NCBI GenBank assembly: GCA_030425055.1
Contig: JAUHVN010000167.1
Coordinates: forward strand, 1-6,309
DNA: 6,309 nucleotides
DNA from: Actinomycetes bacterium
GTDB taxonomy: Bacteria > Actinomycetota > Actinomycetes > Actinomycetales > Microbacteriaceae
Direction: 5' to 3'
Position 1 is the stretch's first letter. The number at the start of each line of letters is the position of its first letter. Shown piece by piece: positions 1-5,050 of this stretch. The notes under the pieces were generated by a model. The model had not been told where the DNA came from, searched no databases, and saw only the letters and a program-made list of their open reading frames with translations. Both the position numbers and the translations under genes were made by a program.

Positions 1-1665
1 GAAGTCGTAGTCGACCAGATCGGCGAAGTGGTTCTCGAGCAGTCGCACGAGGCTGAACGCCAGCCAGGTGGGCACCAGCTGGCTGCCGCGCTTGACGGCG
101 TACCCGCGGTCGAGGATGAGGTCGATGATGCTGGCGAACGTCGACGGACGGCCGATGCCCTTCTCCTCGAGCTCCTTGACGAGGCTCGCTTCGGTGAAGC
201 GGGGCTTGGGGCGGGTGGCGTGACCCTTGGGCTCGACGTCGCGCAGTCGCAGCACGTCGCCGACCGCCATGACCGGCAGCGCCTGGTCGCCGGCCTTGTC
301 GGCGTCGCCGCGCTTCTCGTGGCGACCCTCTTCGTACACCTCGCGGTAGCCCTTGAAGGTGTACACGGTGCCCGAGGCGGTGAACTCGGCCGCGCGACCG
401 GCGGCATCCACCTTCAGCGTCACGGTCGTGGTCTCGTACTTCGCGTCCGACATCTGGCTCGCGAGCGTGCGCGTCCAGATCATCTCGTACATGCGCAGTT
501 CGTCGCGGTCGAGCTCGGTGACCTCGCGCGGGCGACGGAAGACGTCGCCCGACGGGCGGATGGCCTCGTGCGCCTCCTGCGCGTTCTTGCTCTTGTTCGC
601 GTAGGTGCGCGGGTTGGCGGGCACCGCCTTGTCGCCGAACAGCTCGACGGCCTGCGCCCGCGCCGCCTCGACGGCCTGGCGCGACAGCGCGGTCGAGTCG
701 GTGCGCATATAGGTGATGTAGCCCTTCTCGTACAGCCGCTGCGCGACGCCCATGGCGTGCTTGGCCGTCATCGAGAGCTTGAGGCCCGCTTCCTGCTGCA
801 GCGTCGACGTCGTGAACGGCGGCTTCGGGCTGCGGGTGCCCGGCTTCGCGGTCAGGTCGGTGACGGATGCCTCGGCCGCGGCCTCGACCGCCGTCGCCAG
901 CTCGCGCGCCTGCTGCTCGGTCAGGACGAGCGCGGCCTTCTTGAGCGAACCGGTGTCGTCGAAGTCGCTGCCGGAGGCGAGCTTCGCTCCGTCGACGCGG
1001 ACGAGCCCCGCGGTGAAGTCGGCGGCGTCCTTGATCGCGACGACGTCGACGTCCCAGTACTCGGCGGAGCGGAACGCCATGCGCTCGCGCTCGCGCTCGA
1101 CGAGCAGACGGATGGCGGGCGACTGCACGCGGCCGGCCGACGTGCCCTGCACCACCTTGCGGCGCGCGACGTCCGAGACGTCCCACCCGTAGAGGCGATC
1201 GAGCACGCGGCGGGTCTCCTGCGCGTCGACGAGCGCGACGTCCAGCTCGCGCGTGTCGTCGACGGCGGCCCGGATCGCGTCCTTGGTGATCTCGTGGAAG
1301 ACCATGCGGCGCACCGGCACCTTGGGCTTGAGCACCTGCAGCAGGTGCCACGCGATGGCCTCGCCTTCGCGATCCTCATCGGTGGCGAGCAGGAGTTCGT
1401 CGGCGTTCTTGAGGGCGCGCTTGAGGTCGGCGACGGTCTTGCGTCCGCGCTCGGACTCGACGTAAAGCGGATCGAAGCCGTTGTCGATGTCGATCGAGTA
1501 CTTGCCGTACGCCTGCTTCTTCTCGGCGGGGATGTCCTTCTTGCCCGCCAGGTCACGGATGTGACCGACCGAGCTGAGCACCTCGTAATCGTCGCCCAGG
1601 TACCCCTGGATCGACTTCATCTTCGTCGGGGACTCGACGATGACGAGCTTCTTGCCTTCTGCCAA
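1..1665 (-). CDS. topA: DNA topoisomerase I (type IA), N-terminal 555 residues, 3' end outside window
   Basis: Type IA topoisomerase that relaxes negatively supercoiled DNA by cutting one strand through a phosphotyrosine. The reading frame is open from a TTG at 1665 to the window edge. The N-terminal TOPRIM domain shows LVIVESPTK with Glu11, and the metal-binding motif TDEDREGEAIAWHL with Asp96, Asp98 and Glu100. The catalytic tyrosine is Tyr320 in GYITYMRTDSTALS, matching Tyr319 of the E. coli enzyme. Other family blocks are PPFTTSTLQQEA before it, and KGIGRPSTFASII with HFADLVDYDF close to the window edge. The C-terminal part, including any basic actinobacterial tail, lies outside. TTG is chosen as start because it gives MAEGKKLVIVESP, the usual family N-terminus, and sits 8 bases after GGAAGGA; no ATG precedes the TOPRIM motif in a sensible place. 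The gene lies 65 bp downstream of the tad operon on the same strand and may be partly read through from it. Confidence 0.97.
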   Translation of the reverse strand, partial: MAEGKKLVIVESPTKMKSIQGYLGDDYEVLSSVGHIRDLAGKKDIPAEKKQAYGKYSIDIDNGFDPLYVESERGRKTVADLKRALKNADELLLATDEDREGEAIAWHLLQVLKPKVPVRRMVFHEITKDAIRAAVDDTRELDVALVDAQETRRVLDRLYGWDVSDVARRKVVQGTSAGRVQSPAIRLLVERERERMAFRSAEYWDVDVVAIKDAADFTAGLVRVDGAKLASGSDFDDTGSLKKAALVLTEQQARELATAVEAAAEASVTDLTAKPGTRSPKPPFTTSTLQQEAGLKLSMTAKHAMGVAQRLYEKGYITYMRTDSTALSRQAVEAARAQAVELFGDKAVPANPRTYANKSKNAQEAHEAIRPSGDVFRRPREVTELDRDELRMYEMIWTRTLASQMSDAKYETTTVTLKVDAAGRAAEFTASGTVYTFKGYREVYEEGRHEKRGDADKAGDQALPVMAVGDVLRLRDVEPKGHATRPKPRFTEASLVKELEEKGIGRPSTFASIIDLILDRGYAVKRGSQLVPTWLAFSLVRLLENHFADLVDYDF

Positions 1666-1673
1666 CGGGGGCG

Positions 1674-1680
1674 TCCTTCC
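1674..1680 (-). promoter_or_regulatory. Ribosome binding site fixing the TTG start of topA
   Basis: GGAAGGA on the minus strand, 8 bases before the TTG at 1665. It is the only strong Shine-Dalgarno-like stretch near the N-terminus and supports the rare TTG start. Confidence 0.7.
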
Positions 1681-1730
1681 TGTCGACGCACACCATACAC
1701 GGGGAATCGCGGGTCGTCGCTGAGAGCATG

Positions 1731-2054
1731 TCACGGCGCCGACGGCGGACCGGCCCGCGCCGCCGCGCGGGCGACGACGCCGAAGGCGGGGGTCTCGACC
1801 ACGACCGTGACCTCGGGGCCGACGCCGTCGCACGCCGCCAGCGCCACCCCCCACGCCGCGGCGAGGTCGGCGGCGCGCCCGCACGGCTCACCCGCGACGG
1901 CTCCGGATGCCGCGTCCGCCGCGGCGAGCGCGGCGGCGTCCGCCGCGGCCGCGAGCCTCTGCCCCTGCACGGCCGCGGCGCCGACGCCCAGCGCCGCGAC
2001 CGTCACGGCGACCGAGGCGAGGGTCATCCCCACCGTGAGCACCGAACCCGCCAT
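1731..2054 (-). CDS. Rv3654c-like (TadE-related) small membrane or secreted protein
   Basis: Product of 107 residues resembling the actinobacterial Rv3654c family, also described as secretion or DNA-translocation related TadE-like proteins. A hydrophobic segment spans about residues 4-30. It is followed by the family-typical Gln-Arg-Leu-Ala-rich helix (QRLAAAADAAALAAADAA, about 32-49), two cysteines (Cys58 in GEPCGRAA and Cys75 in LAACDG), a short beta-rich stretch EVTVVVETP, and an ARAAARAGP end. It is the last gene of the tad operon. The start at 2054 is preferred because this ATG overlaps the TGA of the upstream tadE gene as TGATG, which favours translational coupling. The same frame is open upstream to an ATG at 2138, which would add 28 mostly basic residues but overlap tadE by 85 bases. 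There is no Gly-x4-Glu prepilin site at this N-terminus, so processing by the pilus peptidase is uncertain. The role is unknown; it may be a minor pilus component. Confidence 0.82.
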   Translation of the reverse strand: MAGSVLTVGMTLASVAVTVAALGVGAAAVQGQRLAAAADAAALAAADAASGAVAGEPCGRAADLAAAWGVALAACDGVGPEVTVVVETPAFGVVARAAARAGPPSAP

Positions 2055-2413
2055 CACAGCCCGCCGGAGAGGGCGCAGGCTGTCGCGGACGTGCGCGGCA
2101 GCAGCACGAACCCGGTCGGTGCCGCCGCCCGCACGCACACGAGGTCGTCGCGGTTCTCGACGGTGACGGAGGCGCCGGCGAGCGTCGCCGCCACCGCCGC
2201 CTCCGCCTGCGCGAGGGGCTCGCCGCGGGCGATCAGTCGCGCGGCGTCGGCCGCGGCGTCCTGCAGCAGGACCGCGCGGGCTGCGGCGGCGAGCGCGCCG
2301 ACGCCGAGTGCCATCGTCAACGCCGCGACGGGCAGCGCGATGGCGAGCTCGGCGGTCACCGACCCGCGGTCGCCGCCGCTGAGGGGCGCGCAGCGACGGG
2401 CGGTGCGCATCAT
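2054..2413 (-). CDS. TadE-like pseudopilin
   Basis: Small protein of 119 residues of the TadE type, a minor pilin-like part of Flp/Tad pilus systems. A short basic leader (residues 1-17) ends in DRG. Then comes SVTAELAIALPVAALTMAL, a hydrophobic helix with Glu22 at position +5 after Gly17. This Gly followed by Glu at +5 is the mark of prepilin-peptidase substrates, and AELAIALP is typical of TadE proteins. The rest is an alanine-rich amphipathic stretch with two cysteines (Cys93 and Cys113) that could form a disulfide outside the membrane. The ATG at 2413 overlaps the TGA of the DUF4244 pilin gene as ATGA, which points to coupled translation; a second ATG follows directly at 2410. The gene ends in TGATG with the next gene. 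It is expected to be inserted in the membrane with the C-terminus outside. Confidence 0.88.
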   Translation of the reverse strand: MMRTARRCAPLSGGDRGSVTAELAIALPVAALTMALGVGALAAAARAVLLQDAAADAARLIARGEPLAQAEAAVAATLAGASVTVENRDDLVCVRAAAPTGFVLLPRTSATACALSGGL

Positions 2414-2604
2414 GCGACGGTCAGCGCGCGCCGCACGAGGTCGGTGAGGATGCCGCGCACCTCGTCGCTGCGCATGATGACGACGAGCAGGCCGGCGAAC
2501 GCCACGGCGGCCATCGTGGCGACGGCGTACTCGGCGGTGGCGGCGCCGGTCTCGTCGGCGAACAGGCGCGCGGCACGACGGCGGGTGAGGCGGGGGAAGG
2601 ACAT
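2410..2604 (-). CDS. DUF4244 Flp-like pilin (Rv3656c-like)
   Basis: Tiny protein of 64 residues, probably the major pilin-like subunit of the system. The basic leader MSFPRLTRRRAARLFADETG is followed by AATAEYAVATMAAVAFAGLL, a single hydrophobic helix. Cleavage after Gly20 would place Glu25 at +5 and Tyr26 at +6, the Gly-x4-Glu-Tyr arrangement of Flp pilins. After the helix only about 20 residues remain (RSDEVRGILTDLVRRALTVA), so the mature product is a short helix of about 44 residues. It follows the platform-protein gene after 35 bp and is the only gene of the operon with its own clear ribosome binding site (AGGAG, 6 bases before the ATG), fitting a need for high expression of a structural subunit. 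Its stop overlaps the start of tadE (ATGA). Membership of DUF4244 is judged from length, motif and neighbours. Confidence 0.9.
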   Translation of the reverse strand: MSFPRLTRRRAARLFADETGAATAEYAVATMAAVAFAGLLVVIMRSDEVRGILTDLVRRALTVA

Positions 2605-2610
2605 GGGGTT

Positions 2611-2615
2611 CTCCT
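2611..2615 (-). promoter_or_regulatory. Ribosome binding site of the DUF4244 pilin
   Basis: AGGAG on the minus strand with 6 bases before the ATG at 2604. It fixes the start of the pilin and is stronger than the sites before the neighbouring tad genes, which are coupled or weak. Confidence 0.75.
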
Positions 2616-2639
2616 GATCTCTCGGTGGATGCGGACACG

Positions 2640-3530
2640 TCAGAGGGTGAAGGCGGTCGTGGTGAGCACGCTCAGCAACATGGGCGCCACGCCCAGCAGC
2701 AGAAACGCCGGGAGCGTGCAGACGCCGAGCGGACGCAGCAGCCTTGCGGAGAGCTGCGCGGCGCGCAGGCGACCGGCGGTGCGGGCGTCGTGTCGGGCGA
2801 GCGCCGCGGTCGCGCGCAGCAGCTCGACCGCCGGCACTCCGGCGCGGCGCGAGAGCTCGAGCACCGGGGCGTCCGCTTCGGGCGACTCGCCGGTCGCCTC
2901 GGCGACCAAGGCGCGGGCCCGGTCGATCGAGACGCCGCCCGACAGCGCGATGGCGAGCAGGTCGTCGTGCAGGCCCGGGATGCCGCCACTCTCGCCCGCC
3001 TTCCTCACCAGCCGGGCCGACCAGCGCCGGCCCGCGACCGTGAGAACCGCGCCGCCCGCCAGGCACGCCCACCCGGCGGGACCGGTCAGCAGCACCCCGA
3101 GGGTGTCGAAGCCGAGCGCGATGCCCAGCGCGAGCCCGACGACCGGAAGCCACCCCATCAGTCGCGCGGTCGCGGCGGGTTCCGCCAGCGCGACTTCGAC
3201 CTCGTCGGCGGCGACGCGCGCGTCGTCGGACGCGGATGCGATCGCCCGCAGGCTCGGCGCGAGCGGGGCGCCGACGACGGCCGCGACCTGCCACGCCGCG
3301 GCGAGCGCTCGCCATGACGCGTCCGCGCCGGAACCGAGGGCGCCGACAGCGCGCGTGACGGGTTCACCGCGTGCGACGGCGTCGGTGACGCGCCGCGCGG
3401 CGGCGTCGCCCGAGTCGGCGAGGTGCTCCCATGCGCGCGACGGCGCCACACCGGCCTCGAGCAGCACCGCCAGACGCAGGAGCGTGCCCGTCGGCGACGG
3501 CGGAGTGGAGCGCGTTCGCGTGGGAGGCAC
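2640..3530 (-). CDS. Tad platform protein with two type II secretion F modules (TadB plus TadC in one chain)
   Basis: Inner-membrane platform protein of 296 residues on which the TadA ATPase would act. The first F-like helical module covers about residues 16-118 (LLRLAVLLEAGVAPSRAWEHL at its start) and is followed by two membrane segments near 125-145 and 148-166. A second module covers about 188-262 (DDLLAIALSGGVSIDRARAL), ending in a third hydrophobic segment at about 266-292 (LGVCTLPAFLLLGVAPMLL). The two modules look like copies of each other: a leucine-rich helix with AGV or GGV, a GAP- or GVP-containing turn, a run of Arg and Ala, then a membrane helix with LP. Tad systems usually have separate TadB and TadC proteins, each often near 250-320 residues; this single chain resembles GspF in layout. 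The start is taken as GTG at 3530, 4 bases after the tadA stop, since no ATG fits. The frame stays open upstream only inside tadA. Confidence 0.87.
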   Translation of the reverse strand: MPPTRTRSTPPSPTGTLLRLAVLLEAGVAPSRAWEHLADSGDAAARRVTDAVARGEPVTRAVGALGSGADASWRALAAAWQVAAVVGAPLAPSLRAIASASDDARVAADEVEVALAEPAATARLMGWLPVVGLALGIALGFDTLGVLLTGPAGWACLAGGAVLTVAGRRWSARLVRKAGESGGIPGLHDDLLAIALSGGVSIDRARALVAEATGESPEADAPVLELSRRAGVPAVELLRATAALARHDARTAGRLRAAQLSARLLRPLGVCTLPAFLLLGVAPMLLSVLTTTAFTL

Positions 3531-3534
3531 GGGA

Positions 3535-4629
3535 TCACCACGACACGTGTTCGATCGCAAGACGCCCGTCGCTGCCGACGGTCGGTCGCCCCATCCCCGC
3601 GAGTCGCCGCACGCCGTCGACACCGCGCTCGAGGTGCAGGACGAGCCCGATCGCGCTCGCGACCTGGCGCGCGAGGGCGGTGTCGCCGAGACCCGCGAGG
3701 GCGCCGAGCGCCTCGAGCCGCGCCGGCACGTCGTCGAGGCCGTTGGCGTGGAGCGTGCCGGCCCCGCCGTCGTGGCCGGTGTTGAGCGCCGAGAGGAGCT
3801 CGCGCACCTCGTCGCCACGGCACTCCCCCACGACGAGCCGGTCGGGACGCATCCGCAGCGCTTCGCGCACGAGACGCGCGAGCCCGACCGCACCGGCGCC
3901 CTCGAGGTTGGGCTGGCGCGCCTCGAGGCGCACGTGGTGAGGGTGCGAGAGCGACAGCTCGGCGACGTCCTCGATCGTCACGATGCGCTCGCCGGGGGCG
4001 GCGCAGCCCAGCAGCGCCGACAGCAGCGTGGTCTTCCCCGACCCGGCGGCGCCGGTGACGAGGAGGTTCTCGCGCCGTGCGACGGCATCGCGCAGCATCC
4101 GCTCGGCGTCGTGGTCGAAAAGCCCCAGCGTGCGCAGATCGGCGAGGCCGGGTGAATCGAGCCGCGGAACGCGGATCGAGATGACGGTGCCCTCGGCCGA
4201 GATCGGCGGAAGCACCGCGTGCACCCGGACTCCCCCGTCGAGCCGCACGTCCATGCACGGAGTGCTGTCGTCGATGTGCCGACCGCCGGCGGCGATGAGC
4301 GAGACCGCGAGCTCGCGCACCTCTTCTTCGCCCGCGTGCCATGTCGGCACCAGCACGGCTCCGTCGCCCCGGTCGACGAACATGCCGGCCCCGCCGTTGA
4401 CGAAGACATCGGTCACACCGGGAGCGTCGAGGAACGGTGCGAGGGGTGTCAGGGCGGGATGCCGCGGCGCAGGCGACCTCGAATCAATCTTGGCCTCAGC
4501 AGGAGCCGTCGGGCGCAGCGCGGCGGGCACGTCGGCGATGAACGGTGTCGTCGGCGCCACCCGCCACGCCTCATCGGGATCCGTCGCGACGGGCTCCGTG
4601 CGACGGCGGACGACGAAGGGGGCTGACAT
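3535..4629 (-). CDS. TadA/CpaF family secretion ATPase
   Basis: Cytoplasmic hexameric ATPase of the type II/IV secretion superfamily that would drive assembly of the Flp-like pilus. The product has 364 residues, close to the size of Rv3659c-type proteins. The N-terminal domain contains TDVFVNGGAGMFVDRGDGAV (about 73-92), typical of CpaF. The nucleotide-binding domain shows Walker A GAAGSGKTTLLSALL (193-207), the acidic Asp box ERIVTIEDVAELSL (214-227), Walker B RPDRLVVGECRGDE (261-274) and the His box NTGHDGGAGTLHANGLDD (283-300), all with the expected residues intact. It is the first gene of the operon, and the platform gene follows after 4 bases. The ATG at 4629 gives MSAPFVVRRR; its GGAG at 4632-4635 lies only 2 bases upstream, so translation may be weak or regulated. 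Many actinobacterial clusters carry a CpaE-like gene just upstream; here there is only the divergent intergenic region. Confidence 0.95.
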   Translation of the reverse strand: MSAPFVVRRRTEPVATDPDEAWRVAPTTPFIADVPAALRPTAPAEAKIDSRSPAPRHPALTPLAPFLDAPGVTDVFVNGGAGMFVDRGDGAVLVPTWHAGEEEVRELAVSLIAAGGRHIDDSTPCMDVRLDGGVRVHAVLPPISAEGTVISIRVPRLDSPGLADLRTLGLFDHDAERMLRDAVARRENLLVTGAAGSGKTTLLSALLGCAAPGERIVTIEDVAELSLSHPHHVRLEARQPNLEGAGAVGLARLVREALRMRPDRLVVGECRGDEVRELLSALNTGHDGGAGTLHANGLDDVPARLEALGALAGLGDTALARQVASAIGLVLHLERGVDGVRRLAGMGRPTVGSDGRLAIEHVSW

Positions 4630-4760
4630 GGCTCCGACGCTAGGCGGCGCTCGTCTCGCGCATCGGCCGTGTCGTCGCATCCGTGGACGGCTGCGGCAGT
4701 CCGGTCGCCTGGGGAGGAGCCGATCGGCACCTCGCCCGACCAGGAAGGCCGGCACAGCAG

Positions 4761-4799
4761 AAAAGGGGCGGCATCCCATGGGGGGAATGGGATGCCGCC
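4761..4799 (-). terminator. Intrinsic terminator-like hairpin in the tadA leader
   Basis: Perfect 13-bp inverted repeat: GGCGGCATCCCAT at 4767-4779 pairs with ATGGGATGCCGCC at 4787-4799 around a 7-base loop. On the minus strand the stem is followed by CC and then TTTT (4764-4761), giving terminator polarity toward tadA; on the plus strand no T-run follows. It lies about 130 bases before the tadA start codon, so it could end an RNA of about 100 bases or act as an attenuator of the tad operon. The T-run is short, so efficiency is uncertain. Confidence 0.6.
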
Positions 4800-4803
4800 A
4801 CGA

Positions 4804-4839
4804 GCGGCACCACAGTTCGGGGGGTGATTCGGGTGCCGC
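4804..4839 (-). promoter_or_regulatory. Upstream hairpin that could pair alternatively with the terminator
   Basis: Perfect 8-bp inverted repeat, GCGGCACC at 4804-4811 and GGTGCCGC at 4832-4839, with 20 bases between. In the minus-strand RNA its 3' arm (GGTGCCGC) lies five bases before GCGGCATC, part of the 5' arm of the terminator stem, and can pair with it over 8 bp including one G-U. Formation of that hairpin would break the terminator. This 1:2, 2:3, 3:4 arrangement is like known attenuators. The role is inferred from base pairing only. Confidence 0.45.
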
Positions 4840-4869
4840 AATGCCAGAATCGATGTTCGGCCGGTGAAG

Positions 4870-4898
4870 AGCATACGCAACGATGCGCAACCTTCCAA
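4870..4898 (-). promoter_or_regulatory. Possible sigma-70-type promoter for the tad operon
   Basis: On the minus strand TTGGAA (4898-4893) and TATGCT (4875-4870) are separated by exactly 17 bases; each matches four of six consensus positions. Transcription would start near 4863, leaving a leader of about 235 bases before tadA that includes both hairpins. The spacer carries a direct repeat with a 10-bp period, GTTGCGCAT then GTTGCGTAT (4891-4873), which could bind a regulator. Actinobacterial promoters are variable, so this is a candidate only. An alternative -10 (TATCAT, 4925-4920) lacks a good -35. Confidence 0.45.
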
Positions 4899-4952
4899 AC
4901 AATCTGCGGCGTCTTCGGGATGATATATCGGTTCCCGTCCAAAAACCGGGTA

Positions 4953-4973
4953 CCCACTATCGGAGGTAGTGGG
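4953..4973. promoter_or_regulatory. Perfect palindrome, possible operator near acs
   Basis: CCCACTA (4953-4959), 7 bases, TAGTGGG (4967-4973). The perfect 7-bp arms and dimer-sized length fit a repressor or activator site. It lies about 78 bases before the acs start, just upstream of the weak -10 candidate, and about 55 bases from the minus-strand -35 candidate, so it could serve either direction. The regulator is unknown. A short hairpin in RNA is the alternative reading. Confidence 0.4.
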
Positions 4974-4990
4974 CATTCGGACCCCGTCGG

Positions 4991-4996
4991 TAGGGT
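4991..4996 (+). promoter_or_regulatory. Weak -10 candidate for acs
   Basis: TAGGGT fits the TAnnnT pattern of actinobacterial -10 elements and would give a leader of roughly 48 bases before acs. No acceptable -35 lies 16-18 bases upstream, where the palindrome sits instead; an activator-dependent promoter would explain that, but the call is tentative. Confidence 0.22.
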
Positions 4997-5034
4997 GCCG
5001 TGCAGACTCGCCGTCCATCGGCATCCGACCGTGC

Positions 5035-5041
5035 AAAGGAG
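5035..5041 (+). promoter_or_regulatory. Ribosome binding site of acs
   Basis: AAAGGAG, 9 bases before the ATG at 5051. It confirms the chosen acs start over later in-frame methionines. Confidence 0.8.
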
Positions 5042-5050
5042 CGCTTCGTC

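Larger units (their letters stand above)
4630..5050. other. Divergent intergenic region between tadA and acs
   Basis: These 421 bases contain no convincing gene. Both strands have long open frames, as expected at this GC content, but none has a family motif or a well-placed ribosome binding site. Part of it, about 4840-4960, is clearly less GC-rich than the flanks, with AT-rich words such as GATATATC (4922-4929). It holds, from the tadA side: an unstructured-looking leader portion, a strong hairpin with a T-run toward tadA, a second hairpin, a possible minus-strand promoter, a perfect palindrome, a weak plus-strand -10 candidate and the acs ribosome binding site. It probably carries the promoters of both divergent transcripts. 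Confidence 0.8.

Noticed and set aside
1692..1697. TATGGT as a -10 element for topA on the minus strand
   Set aside because: No -35-like hexamer lies 16-18 bases upstream and no extended -10 TGn is present; too weak to call.
28..2166. A 712-residue plus-strand open frame across topA and the tadE genes
   Set aside because: It is antisense to topA, which has all catalytic motifs, and its product is low-complexity Arg/Ala/Gly text without family motifs; a shadow of high GC codon use.
2629..4155. A 508-residue plus-strand open frame opposite the platform and ATPase genes
   Set aside because: The minus strand encodes TadA and the platform protein with clear motifs; the plus-strand product is Ser/Arg/Ala-rich and unrecognisable.
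4630..4902. N-terminal extension of TadA to an ATG at 4902
   Set aside because: The extra 91 residues are encoded by the hairpins and leader and have no CpaF-like character; the ATG at 4629 gives a family-sized protein.
4929..4948. Small inverted repeat CGGTT / AACCG and the GATATATC palindrome nearby
   Set aside because: The 5-bp arms and the 8-base palindrome are short enough to be chance in this AT-richer patch, and they share no common centre.
4449..5036. A 195-residue minus-strand frame as a leader gene upstream of tadA
   Set aside because: It overlaps the tadA N-terminus in another frame, has no ribosome binding site and runs through the hairpins; no short leader peptide with a stop was found in any frame there.
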